From a virus: a DNA stretch of 24,712 nucleotides. This document shows positions 7,447 to 14,364 of this stretch, in pieces. The stretch's first letter is position 1; every line of letters begins with the position of its first letter. Both the position numbers and the translations under genes were made by a program. Under the pieces are notes generated by a model. That model saw nothing but the letters and a program-made list of their open reading frames with translations, had not been told where the DNA came from and searched no databases. Location of the stretch: the IMG/VR virus record IMGVR_UViG_3300026130_000395, positions 1 to 24,712 of that record; one strand, 5' to 3'.

Positions 7447-7529
7447 AATGTTTTCTCCTTTATTAAGCAAGATTGCGAGGACCCTAATGGCATCCTCTAT
7501 TAAGATAGCAGTACTCTTACTACTTTCTT
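7447..7529 (-). promoter_or_regulatory. Structured 5' leader with ROSE-like hairpin over the ribosome site
   Basis: The leader between the predicted transcription start (about 7529) and the ATG at 7446 is about 83 nt. At 7470-7455 the RNA reads UUGCUU-AAUA-AAGGAG, so the ribosome site AAGGAG can pair with UUGCUU through a stem holding one G-G mismatch. A U(U/C)GCU anti-Shine-Dalgarno with a G-G pair is the hallmark of ROSE RNA thermometers in small heat-shock operons. A second small stem (GAGGA at 7497-7493 with TCCTC at 7481-7477) lies upstream. This is a visual prediction only; no folding energy was computed. Confidence 0.42.
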
Positions 7530-7535
7530 AAATTC

Positions 7536-7565
7536 ATTATATACTGTATTTATCTCGGTTGTCAA
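7536..7565 (-). promoter_or_regulatory. Sigma70-type promoter of the hsp20 operon, with embedded ATAAATA
   Basis: Perfect TTGACA (7565-7560) and perfect TATAAT (7541-7536) on the minus strand, 18 nt apart, start just after the groES stop codon. An ATAAATA box (7553-7547) lies in the spacer, so early (host sigma70) and late-type initiation could both occur. It drives the 63-aa gene and hsp20. Confidence 0.75.
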
Positions 7566-7568
7566 GAA

Positions 7569-7826
7569 TTATTTTACTATTCCGACAACTTTTTCGTCAT
7601 CCATGATGACATATGTTTGGTCGCCAAGTTTAACTTTTTCTCCTGAACCTTGGACATACAGGATAGTGTCACCTTCTTTTACCGTGGCACTGGCGCTGGC
7701 ACGAACAACCAGTCCACGGGAAGGTTTGGCACTCTCTTTTTCTACAAAGACAATGCCAGCTTCGGACTTGTTTAACACGGGTTCAGGTTTAACACAAATA
7801 AACTTGTTTATTGGTCTAAAGTCCAT
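7569..7826 (-). CDS. groES: GroES-like co-chaperonin
   Basis: 85 residues, shorter than the 97-residue bacterial protein. FRPINKFICVKPEPV forms the first strand, and NKSEAGIVFVEKE is the position of the mobile loop that contacts GroEL. SRGLVVRA, the EGDTILYV strand and a C-terminal YVIMDDEKVVGIVK follow the Cpn10 pattern. It caps host GroEL; phage versions such as T4 gp31 allow folding of the large capsid protein, which is the likely role here (inference from family). It follows the bS21 gene by 9 nt with an AGAGGT site and ends the clpX-infC-rpsU group. No groEL is in the window. Confidence 0.9.
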   Translation of the reverse strand: MDFRPINKFICVKPEPVLNKSEAGIVFVEKESAKPSRGLVVRASASATVKEGDTILYVQGSGEKVKLGDQTYVIMDDEKVVGIVK

Positions 7827-7835
7827 GATTACCTC

Positions 7836-8087
7836 TTAGTATAAACGATTAGTACGGAGACTTTCTTGTGATACACGCTTACGATTCCGAGAAACCGCTT
7901 GCTTCTTTGCCTTTGTCCGGGCAGTAGTTGGCTTTTCATATTCACATCGTTCACGATACTCTTGAAGTTTGCCATCGTTGTTGACTTTCTTTTTGAACTT
8001 GCGTAGCGCTTGTTCTACATTACCGTTTTGTACTTCTACCGTAAGACCAAAGCCCCGTGGTAGTGCTGGGTTATTCCTGTTACTCAT
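7836..8087 (-). CDS. rpsU: Ribosomal protein bS21 homologue
   Basis: 83 residues. The core VEVQNGNVEQALRKFKKKVN, a YRERCEYEKPTTARTKAKKQ segment and a basic tail (VSRNRKRV) match bS21, which sits near the mRNA exit side of the 30S subunit beside the anti-Shine-Dalgarno helix. Phage-borne bS21 is known, and is thought to replace the exchangeable host copy and favour phage mRNAs. The N-terminal 12 residues and the C-terminus are longer than E. coli bS21 (71 residues). ATG 8087 has an AAGGT site 8 nt after infC. Its place between infC and groES suggests co-expression of two translation factors. Confidence 0.92.
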   Translation of the reverse strand: MSNRNNPALPRGFGLTVEVQNGNVEQALRKFKKKVNNDGKLQEYRERCEYEKPTTARTKAKKQAVSRNRKRVSQESLRTNRLY

Positions 8088-8095
8088 TGTTTACC

Positions 8096-8617
8096 TTATG
8101 CTATTTTTGCGCTGACTCTGTTTCCTGACCGTGAAAAGCCTTCTAGCTCCACTTCAAGTTTCTCAGCGAATTGTTTAATTAATGCTTCTGCCAAATCCGC
8201 CCGGCCTCGTTCCCGTCCTTTAAGTGTGACAGTAATCGTGACTTTAGCATTTTTAGCCAGCATTTTGCGAATATTATTACACTTAACCTCAATATCACCT
8301 GTATCAATGTTAAGTCCCATACGAACTTCTTTTTGCTCTACAGCGTTTTCTCGTTGCTTTTTCTTAGCCTCTTTTTCACGCTGTTTTTGCTCATACATGT
8401 ACTTATTCAACTCCACTATGCGACACACCGGTGGATTAGCGGCAGCATTGATAAGAATGATATCTTTCTCTTGCTCTTGTGCCTCGTACATTGCTTGTTT
8501 AAAATCTACTATCTCTCCGTCTATTCGCACTTCTTTCGCACGAATAGCTTCGTTATAGATAATACCTTCATATTTGTCTTGGACACGATTGCGTCCGCGT
8601 CTGTTATCGTTTCTCAC
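8096..8617 (-). CDS. infC: Translation initiation factor IF-3
   Basis: 173 residues, near full IF3 length (180 in E. coli). The N-domain has the NEAIRAKEVRIDGE pattern and ILINAAANPPVCRIVELNKY; a lysine-rich linker (KQREKEAKKKQRE) follows; the C-domain has EVRMGLNIDTGDIEVKCNNI and a VTITVTLKGRERGRADLAEAL segment. IF3 binds the 30S platform, blocks 50S joining and proofreads the start codon. It starts with GTG at 8617, overlapping the clpX stop as GTGA, with AAAGG 9 nt upstream. Its placement right behind clpX and ahead of bS21 suggests coordinated takeover of translation. Both IF3 domains appear intact. Confidence 0.93.
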   Translation of the reverse strand: MRNDNRRGRNRVQDKYEGIIYNEAIRAKEVRIDGEIVDFKQAMYEAQEQEKDIILINAAANPPVCRIVELNKYMYEQKQREKEAKKKQRENAVEQKEVRMGLNIDTGDIEVKCNNIRKMLAKNAKVTITVTLKGRERGRADLAEALIKQFAEKLEVELEGFSRSGNRVSAKIA

Positions 8618-9834
8618 GAAACACTACCTTTAATCATAAAGGGCTTAGCATTTCGTGTAATAGTTTCTTCCGTCACTATGATTTTTTCTACCTTTTGCTC
8701 ACTTAGCTCTGGGAGATTATATTGCGTCTCCATTAAAGCCGTTTCTAATATTTTCTTGAGACCACGTGCCCCAAGGTCCTGGTCGATTGCCTTTTGCGCA
8801 ATCTCTTCCAATGCTTTGATCTTAAACTCTAAATCTATTTTGTCAAGTTTAAATAACGCCTGATATTGCTTTACCAAACTATGCTTCGGCTCAGTCAATA
8901 CTTTAATCAAATCGTCTTTGCTCAACTCGTGTAGAACATTTACACTAGGAAGACGACCACAAAACTCTGGTATCAATCCATACTTCACAAGGTCGTGTGT
9001 CTCCAAATGATTTATCCAGTCGTCATTATTATTTATGCTTGAATTATTAAAACCAATCTTTTTCTTGCCTATTCGCTGTTTTACTACATCATCCAAGCCA
9101 ACAAACGCTCCACCTACCACAAACAGTATGTTAGTTGTGTCTATCTCTACCTCTTCTGGATGAGCACCTGGCTTGTTAGGCACTTTCATCACTGTGCCTT
9201 CCATTAACTTCAATAAACTCTGTTGTACGCCTTCGCCACTCACATCACGACTTAAACTAACCATATCATTGCGCTTGGCTTTCTTGTCAATCTCATCTAC
9301 ATAGATAATGCCTATCTCTGCCTTAGATACATCATAGTTAGCGTTTTGAAGTAGCTTGTGTATGAGAACTTCCGCGTCATCACCAGCATATCCACTTTCT
9401 GTTATGGTAGTAGCATCTGTTATTACGAATGGTACATCTAAAAAGTTTGCCAATGTTTGTGCGATTAATGTCTTGCCTACTCCAGTTGGACCTATTAGCA
9501 ATACATTACTTTTTTGAATAGGCACATCAGTCTCGTTGAATATGCGCTTACAATGATTATACACTGCGACCGATACGCCTTTCTTTACATGCTCTTGGCT
9601 GATAACATGCTCGTTTAATGCCTCATGTATTTCACGAGGCCTAGGCGTAATATATAACTCTTTAAGTCTGCGTTTGCGTTTGTCTTCATTTCTTCTGGTA
9701 TCATCACGAAGTAAGACGTTATGACATAACTCAACACACCGGTCACAGATATGTGTGTCATCGTGACCCGCAAGTAGTTTATCTACTTCTTTTTGTGTTT
9801 TGCCGCAAAAGTTGCAGTGTAGATTTTGTGTCAT
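8614..9834 (-). CDS. clpX: ClpX ATPase, unfoldase of ClpXP
   Basis: 406 residues against 424 in E. coli. The N-terminal zinc domain has C7, C10, C30 and C33. Walker A is GPTGVGKT (115-122), the pore loop is GYAG (148-151, usually GYVG), Walker B is IIYVDEID (176-183), and RDVSGEGVQQSLLKLMEGT follows. The IGF tripeptide that docks on ClpP is present at 260-262. IPEFCGRLP and the sensor-2 stretch GARGLKK (355-361) complete an apparently intact AAA+ protein. It unfolds tagged substrates and feeds them to ClpP. It overlaps the upstream receiver-like gene as ATGA and infC as GTGA, so the three are translationally coupled. The region after IGF (NNSSINNNDD) differs from bacterial ClpX. Confidence 0.96.
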   Translation of the reverse strand: MTQNLHCNFCGKTQKEVDKLLAGHDDTHICDRCVELCHNVLLRDDTRRNEDKRKRRLKELYITPRPREIHEALNEHVISQEHVKKGVSVAVYNHCKRIFNETDVPIQKSNVLLIGPTGVGKTLIAQTLANFLDVPFVITDATTITESGYAGDDAEVLIHKLLQNANYDVSKAEIGIIYVDEIDKKAKRNDMVSLSRDVSGEGVQQSLLKLMEGTVMKVPNKPGAHPEEVEIDTTNILFVVGGAFVGLDDVVKQRIGKKKIGFNNSSINNNDDWINHLETHDLVKYGLIPEFCGRLPSVNVLHELSKDDLIKVLTEPKHSLVKQYQALFKLDKIDLEFKIKALEEIAQKAIDQDLGARGLKKILETALMETQYNLPELSEQKVEKIIVTEETITRNAKPFMIKGSVS

Positions 9835-10271
9835 TCGTCTACTACTTTCATTTCCATTTTAATATACCATTCTAACTCTTCTATACTATTTAGAATGGGA
9901 TAACTCGCTGTAGCATTAAGAAGACGAATCATATCTTTGCGTTTATGTTTCTCGCTAAGAAAAACAGTAATATGATTATCATCACGAGGACGAAGGAGTG
10001 CGGCACATACATCAGTTGGCGAGCATGTGTCAATATCAATAATCATGATATCACACGGCTGTGATACATACCATAACCATGCTACCGTACTCTCATTAGT
10101 AGGCGCTCGTTGAACATTAAAGATAATACTTGTTTGTACAATACTTTCAAAGATATCTTTTATTTGTTGTATCTTCTCTTCATCATTACAGGTGATAAGA
10201 ACAGACATGCCATTTTCAGTCAGCATGAGGTCAGGCGCAGTTACAGTATAGGTACTGTTATCTTGTTTCAT
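9831..10271 (-). CDS. Receiver-like domain protein coupled to clpX
   Basis: 146 residues. After a 22-residue leader, MSVLITCNDEEKIQQIKDIF is a beta-alpha start, followed by CDIMIIDIDTCSPTDVCAAL, HITVFLSEKHKRKDMIRLLN and ASYPILNSIEELEWYIK. This is the order of a response-regulator-like (beta/alpha)5 fold: D at the end of strand 3 (IIDID), S at the end of strand 4 and a helix after strand 5. The conserved receiver Lys is not obvious. The family call is weak. It overlaps clpX by ATGA, and RssB, a receiver-domain protein, is a known ClpXP adaptor, so an adaptor role is an attractive but untested inference. AAGGATTATAC precedes the ATG. Confidence 0.78.
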   Translation of the reverse strand: MKQDNSTYTVTAPDLMLTENGMSVLITCNDEEKIQQIKDIFESIVQTSIIFNVQRAPTNESTVAWLWYVSQPCDIMIIDIDTCSPTDVCAALLRPRDDNHITVFLSEKHKRKDMIRLLNATASYPILNSIEELEWYIKMEMKVVDE

Positions 10272-10280
10272 GTATAATCC

Positions 10281-11873
10281 TTAGATTTCTTTCTTTTGAT
10301 TCAAATCTTTAGTTATTTTGTTATAAACTTCTTCTAGCTTGGTTGGGTCAGTATGAGACAGCATATCCTTGATAAGTTCTTCCTTACTCTTACTTTCGTT
10401 TGCTCTACGTGCCAATTCAGCCTCGTAATCAACCAACGAAGGTGCTGGATGATGTTCAACAATTGGTTCTTTTGGCTTTTCTTTATCAACCAACGGAATT
10501 GATGTAGTTTGCTCTTCAAAGTTAAACTCAGGAAGTTTGACTTCCACTGATTCAGATTTACGATTGTGTTCACGAACCATTGGATTATAGTCACCAATGT
10601 CACCGTAAGAGTTTTCAATTTCTTGATTCATTCGTGAGAACTCTTCCATTATTTCATTGTGTTCCATTTCTTCAATCGGTTTTTCTGGCATAGGAATTTC
10701 TTTTTTATCTGGTTGTTTTTTCTCACGACTAGGAGCATTCTCTATAAGTGTGATACCCGCTATAATCAATACAACTGCCAATGGGTCAAATACTACTACA
10801 AGAATAAGAATAACCCAGCGAACAGCTTCTTCCAGCATGTTAGTCGTGGCTTCATTGCCGTATACCATCTCTGCTATGTACTTGACTGGCCCTACTTCTG
10901 CTTCTAATAGTCGTGCTTGTTTTTCTATTTCAAACTTTTGGTCAAACAACAATTCAATTTCTACATTTGCTTCTTTTATTCTATCTCGTTGTTCGGATAT
11001 ATCAAGCGCAACTTGCTCAGAGTTGTCATTTCTTCCTAGTTGGTCACGTAAACGACTAATTAACTTGTTACTATCTGCTATTTCGTTTTCAGCAATCTTA
11101 CGAATGCGTTGTATCTCATTAGAACTATTATCTCTTAATTCTTGTAATTTGGCAAGTGTTTCTTCACGTTGATTATTTTGAGTAGTCAACCAATCATCTA
11201 CTGCTTTTTTAGTACCAGGGCCATAACGACCGTCAGGTGTTGTGCCTACAAGACGTTGTAGGTCTCTTATATTATTCTCAGCGTTATATGTATTGTATAA
11301 TTCCAATTGCGAATCTATACTTGTTAATTGTGATTCATATGGTGCCAAGTTGTCCAATAAAAGTTGCTTTTGCTCATTAATAGCTGGTTGAATTCTTTCA
11401 TAAGCCGTATCAATTCTTTGTTGCTCTGCGTCTATCTTCTGCTGGATTCCTTCGTCCGCGTCCACATTCGCATTTTCAAGTTTTTGTATTTGTACTTCGG
11501 CACGAGCAACAACTTCTTCAAATCTTGATATCTCGGTTTCAATTCTCTCAATTTGAGCAACACCTTCCGTAGCCTGTGCTGTCTGCTCAATATGAGCCTT
11601 TGATAGGAATCCAAATATTCCCATGCTAGTAATGAACATAAGCAAAACTAGTGCTATGCTTAAATATGTTTTAATGTGCCATGCCGCTTTATCCCAATAG
11701 GTATGAAGCCACACAGCCGTAGTTATCTTGCCAACTTCTAATGCCGCACCCATTATAATAATAGGCAACATAGCGGCCGCAAATATGGCAACCAATCCGA
11801 CAATACTGTAGTACGCGGCTACAGCACTAATCCCTAGTGCTACAAATACTGTCCAGTATCCGAATAGTTTCAT
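10281..11873 (-). CDS. Membrane protein with long coiled coil and peptidoglycan-binding-like segment
   Basis: 530 residues. Hydrophobic segments at about 5-46 (two helices) and 68-90 are followed by a long coiled-coil region (about 95-325), rich in E, Q, R and I heptads. Within it, LQRLVGTTPDGRYGPGTKKAV (about 205-225) resembles a PG_binding_1 repeat. Another membrane helix spans about 351-376. The last 150 residues are charged and disordered (PDKKEIPMPEKPIEE). The layout suggests an inner-membrane protein spanning the periplasm with a cytoplasmic tail. It shares one base with the SNase stop (TAATG). Possible roles are superinfection exclusion or cell-envelope remodelling; the function is not known. 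Confidence 0.85.
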   Translation of the reverse strand: MKLFGYWTVFVALGISAVAAYYSIVGLVAIFAAAMLPIIIMGAALEVGKITTAVWLHTYWDKAAWHIKTYLSIALVLLMFITSMGIFGFLSKAHIEQTAQATEGVAQIERIETEISRFEEVVARAEVQIQKLENANVDADEGIQQKIDAEQQRIDTAYERIQPAINEQKQLLLDNLAPYESQLTSIDSQLELYNTYNAENNIRDLQRLVGTTPDGRYGPGTKKAVDDWLTTQNNQREETLAKLQELRDNSSNEIQRIRKIAENEIADSNKLISRLRDQLGRNDNSEQVALDISEQRDRIKEANVEIELLFDQKFEIEKQARLLEAEVGPVKYIAEMVYGNEATTNMLEEAVRWVILILVVVFDPLAVVLIIAGITLIENAPSREKKQPDKKEIPMPEKPIEEMEHNEIMEEFSRMNQEIENSYGDIGDYNPMVREHNRKSESVEVKLPEFNFEEQTTSIPLVDKEKPKEPIVEHHPAPSLVDYEAELARRANESKSKEELIKDMLSHTDPTKLEEVYNKITKDLNQKKEI

Positions 11874-12232
11874 TAACTTCTTGGACCTCCGTCATACTCT
11901 ACAGCGTGACCTTCAGTGACAAGTTGCTCGTTGATATTCATACGAGTGCCTTCTTCATTTTCAACATGTAGAATACCTAGCACTCTGCCAAACTTGCCTC
12001 TTTTGTTAAGTATAGTTTCAACGATAAACTCTTTGCCTAGTATTTCAGTCAATCGCTGTTTAGCCGCTAAACCACGTTCTTTTTCTTCTAAATCAGTAGT
12101 ACGTGTTTCTGGTGTATTAATTCCATATAGGCGAATACGCTGTTTTAAAAATACGCCGAAGCCTAAATCTATTTCAGCATCTACTGTGTCGCCATCAATT
12201 ATTCTTATTAGTTTTGCTTTGTATGTATACAT
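11873..12232 (-). CDS. Staphylococcal-nuclease-like (TNase) protein
   Basis: 119 residues from ATG 12232; an earlier ATG at 12277 would lie inside the promoter and terminator region. IIDGDTVDAEIDLGFG and QRIRLYGINTPE provide the calcium-site Asp residues and the first catalytic Arg, with Glu following; KFGRVLG supplies the second Arg. This is the SNase fold with a full catalytic set. It degrades DNA or RNA, and its target in the phage cycle is unclear. No signal peptide is present, so it should act in the cytoplasm. It is the first gene after the TATAAATA box and is coupled to the membrane-protein gene by TAATG. Confidence 0.85.
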   Translation of the reverse strand: MYTYKAKLIRIIDGDTVDAEIDLGFGVFLKQRIRLYGINTPETRTTDLEEKERGLAAKQRLTEILGKEFIVETILNKRGKFGRVLGILHVENEEGTRMNINEQLVTEGHAVEYDGGPRS

Positions 12233-12266
12233 TATAATTGTAATTCCTAGAATGTCATAATGTATG

Positions 12267-12274
12267 TATTTATA
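12267..12274 (-). promoter_or_regulatory. Perfect T4-late-like promoter box TATAAATA
   Basis: Minus-strand TATAAATA, identical to the T4 late consensus, lies between the clpP terminator hairpin and the SNase gene, 34 nt before its ATG. It should drive SNase, the membrane protein, the receiver-like gene, clpX, infC, rpsU and groES. Confidence 0.6.
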
Positions 12275-12279
12275 CAAAT

Positions 12280-12300
12280 AAGGCGCCTTGTTGGCGCCTT
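12280..12300 (-). terminator. Hairpin terminator after clpP
   Basis: AAGGCGCC and GGCGCCTT form a perfect 8-bp stem with a 5-nt loop, 28 nt after the clpP stop. The following minus-strand tail (ATTTGTATAAATA) is only partly T-rich, so termination may be incomplete. The TATAAATA box starts 5 nt downstream. Confidence 0.68.
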
Positions 12301-12328
12301 ATATAACTAACACAATGGTAATATATTC

Positions 12329-12943
12329 TTATTTCTTATTAACTACCTTATCCGCTAGACCGTTAGCTACCGCTTCTTCTGCTGATAAGAATGTGTCAAA
12401 CTTCATAGTTTCAAATAACTCATCATACGATTTGCCTGCCGAGTTGTGCTCAACATACTTCTGTGTTAGAAACTCGTTCAATCGCTTAGATTCTTCAAAG
12501 TGACGGCGAGCATCTTCAAACTCTAACTCTTGTACATGTACTGAACCACGTGTGCCTGGAGTACCAGATGATACACGGTGTACCATTGTACGACTACTTG
12601 GTAGTACAAATCGTTTGCCTGGTTCGCCAGACATTGCCAAGAATGAACCCATTGATGCGGCTTGTCCTAGTACGATTGTAGACACTGGCGAGTTGATGTA
12701 CTGCATGGTATCGTAGATTGATAGACCAGCGGTCACTGAACCACCCGGTGAGTTAATGTAGAAGTGAATATCTTCTTCTGAGTTTTGTGATTCTAGAAAT
12801 AGCATCTGTGCTACGACTAGATTGGCTGAATGGTCATTTACATCTGTATTCAGCATTACGATTCGGTCTTTCAGTAGTCGTGAGTAAATGTCATATGCGC
12901 GTTCGCCGCGACCACTTTGTTCAATAACCGTTGGGATTAGCAT
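12329..12943 (-). CDS. clpP: ClpP serine peptidase
   Basis: 204 residues. INSPGGSV starts the oxyanion strand, [10 protein letters not shown] carries the nucleophile Ser97, MVHRVSSG carries His122, and [18 protein letters not shown] carries Asp183 at the place of E. coli Asp171. The His-to-Asp distance is about 12 residues longer than in E. coli because of extra sequence after [20 protein letters not shown], in the handle region that joins the two heptamer rings. The N-terminus lacks an evident propeptide. AGAGGAAGAC precedes the ATG. It follows the oxygenase gene directly and ends at a hairpin. It is the presumed partner of ClpX encoded 2.5 kb downstream under a different promoter. Confidence 0.95.
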   Translation of the reverse strand: MLIPTVIEQSGRGERAYDIYSRLLKDRIVMLNTDVNDHSANLVVAQMLFLESQNSEEDIHFYINSPGGSVTAGLSIYDTMQYINSPVSTIVLGQAASMGSFLAMSGEPGKRFVLPSSRTMVHRVSSGTPGTRGSVHVQELEFEDARRHFEESKRLNEFLTQKYVEHNSAGKSYDELFETMKFDTFLSAEEAVANGLADKVVNKK

Positions 12944-13810
12944 TTAGTCTTCCTCTTTATAGCGGGCTTGTAAATCAAAAATAATAGAGTAACGAATTTT
13001 CTCGTTTGTGTCAGGATTATGTACCATTCTATGATAGATTGGCTTCCAACCAGATTTCTCTGCGTGTTCACTAAAGAACATTAATAGTTTGTTATCAGTA
13101 ATATTAGCAGACTCCCATTCACCTGTCAATGTGTTTTTGTATTGAAACTCAGTGACATTTTCTCCTAAGTGAAGACCACACAATGTCTCATCACAGTGGT
13201 CTGGACCAAAGCGTTCTGTATTATGCTTACGATGCTCAGTAATAGTTGTATCATCAGCGGTTGGACAAACATACTGAATAATCATCATTTTGTAGAGTAA
13301 CTTTTCTATATTAGGTGCTTGGTCAGCGAAACATTCATTGTAGTAGTGTTCCAGAACCTTCTTGTACTCTTCATGAAGTTTAAAGAAGTATTCTAACTCT
13401 GGAGTACGAGGCGCGCCATTTCTTTGCGCCATTTCATATTTTTCCTTTCCCCAATCATAGATATATATTTTCTTACGTAGTACATAGTCGCCAACTTTTG
13501 GTTCATCTTCTGTTCTATACCAATCACGTGGTCCTACCATATAATCCCAGTCGCAGCCAAACACAGGACCGCCATAACGGTCTGAGTAGCTTTTATCAGG
13601 GATTCCTTCTTCTTGCCATTTATCATGAGTCGGCCTATCGTCATCTATAAAGTCATTATAAGCATAGAAGAATTCTGGTGTCAATTTTTCCATTAGACGA
13701 CCAGCATTCTTCCATCGCTCAGCCAGTAACTCAGGAGAGCCTTCAAAGAAAGGTAACTCTCCAGTTTCTTGTTGTTTTTTTAGCTCTTCTCGTGTATATA
13801 GTTTAGTCAT
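12944..13810 (-). CDS. 2OG-Fe(II) oxygenase-like protein
   Basis: 288 residues from ATG 13810, which overlaps the previous gene by 8 nt; an ATG at 13852 would overlap it by 50 nt. The C-terminal third has HCDETLCGLHLG (H205, D207), then YHRMVHNP with H264 and KIRYSIIF with R273-x-S275, the isopenicillin-N-synthase-like HxD...H...RxS pattern that binds iron and 2-oxoglutarate. The N-terminal part is tryptophan- and tyrosine-rich (CDWDYMVGPRDWYR) and unassigned. Marine phages commonly carry such oxygenases, whose substrates are mostly unknown. The stop codon abuts the clpP start region. It is distinct in sequence from the second oxygenase at 14571-15113. Confidence 0.65.
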   Translation of the reverse strand: MTKLYTREELKKQQETGELPFFEGSPELLAERWKNAGRLMEKLTPEFFYAYNDFIDDDRPTHDKWQEEGIPDKSYSDRYGGPVFGCDWDYMVGPRDWYRTEDEPKVGDYVLRKKIYIYDWGKEKYEMAQRNGAPRTPELEYFFKLHEEYKKVLEHYYNECFADQAPNIEKLLYKMMIIQYVCPTADDTTITEHRKHNTERFGPDHCDETLCGLHLGENVTEFQYKNTLTGEWESANITDNKLLMFFSEHAEKSGWKPIYHRMVHNPDTNEKIRYSIIFDLQARYKEED

Positions 13811-14006
13811 TTTGTATATCATGTGTGGCAAATACATACATGTTTTTGCCATTTTCCTTTTCTATTCTTAATGTGCCTATTGCCTTCATATGGTCAATCA
13901 TTTTATCTACACCATCCGAGTGGCCTTTTTTGTAATTATAAATCACACATAGCGCTATAAAAGCCAGAAAAATAAATGTTTCAGTTAATCCTACATAGAT
14001 AGTCAT
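13803..14006 (-). CDS. 67-aa single-pass membrane protein
   Basis: 67 residues. One membrane helix is near the N-terminus (about 6-23, LTETFIFLAFIALCVIYNY), followed by KKGHSDGVDKMIDHM, so the tail is probably cytoplasmic. GGAGGAGAAT is a strong ribosome site. It shares one base with the upstream 60-aa gene (TAATG). Function is unknown. Confidence 0.75.
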   Translation of the reverse strand: MTIYVGLTETFIFLAFIALCVIYNYKKGHSDGVDKMIDHMKAIGTLRIEKENGKNMYVFATHDIQND

Positions 14007-14188
14007 TAGTATTCTCCTCCAGTTGCTTTAAACTCACGTTTTAACCACCACTTGTACTTAGCAAAGTACTGTTCTGGTGTGTACTCTGGCGTTCTGCCTG
14101 TCCATTCTAAAACTTCGTCACGATGCTCAAACCACTTGTTTGTGCACCAAACACGAAAATGAGATACTTTTGGCATTTCATCATTCAT
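14006..14188 (-). CDS. 60-aa phage protein of unknown function
   Basis: 60 residues, rich in aromatic and charged residues: FRVWCTNKWFEHRDEVLEWTG, then a TPEQYFAKYKWWLKREF segment. The pattern EYTPEQYF.KYKWWL looks like a conserved small phage protein, but I cannot name a function. ATG 14188 overlaps the upstream 59-aa gene as ATGA, and the stop shares a base with the 67-aa gene. Confidence 0.72.
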   Translation of the reverse strand: MNDEMPKVSHFRVWCTNKWFEHRDEVLEWTGRTPEYTPEQYFAKYKWWLKREFKATGGEY

Positions 14189-14364
14189 GCTTTCACCTTT
14201 TTGAATTTTCTGCGTTTCTTGTCAAACATTAATGGCTTGCTGAAAGTTTTAATTTCATCTTCGCCGTCTTTCTTGAATGCTACCAGTTTGCCATCACTGT
14301 TCAAGTAGTATGTGTGAGGCAGAAGGTCTGGTGTTGTCTCAACGAGTATTTCTGCGTAGTCCAT
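14185..14364 (-). CDS. 59-aa protein of unknown function
   Basis: 59 residues, starting MDYAEILVETTPDLLPHTYY and ending in a strongly basic tail (MFDKKRRKFKKVKA). Middle residues LNSDGKLVAFKKDGEDEIKTF suggest two beta strands. AAGGTGA precedes ATG 14364. It overlaps the next gene as ATGA and lies 26 nt inside the preceding small gene. The lysine-rich tail could bind nucleic acid; that is an inference. Confidence 0.7.
   Translation of the reverse strand: MDYAEILVETTPDLLPHTYYLNSDGKLVAFKKDGEDEIKTFSKPLMFDKKRRKFKKVKA

Noticed and set aside
8333-8863. Plus-strand open frame opposite infC and clpX
   Set aside because: Its sequence is the antisense of two clearly conserved genes and is Phe/Leu/Ser-rich as expected for antisense of charged proteins.
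9030-9036. ATAAATA box inside clpX
   Set aside because: It is inside coding sequence with no gene start within a useful distance, so it is probably chance.
10657-11172. Long plus-strand open frame opposite the coiled-coil membrane protein gene
   Set aside because: It is low-complexity Ser/Ile-rich, lies opposite a convincing gene, and has no ribosome site or family resemblance. All real genes here are on the minus strand.
6461-12943. Reading the window as a bacterial chromosome because of clpX, clpP, infC, rpsU and groES
   Set aside because: The gene order is unlike any bacterial locus, and phage markers (fibre repeats, T4-like nucleases, Mom-like gene, homing endonuclease, late-like boxes) surround these genes throughout.
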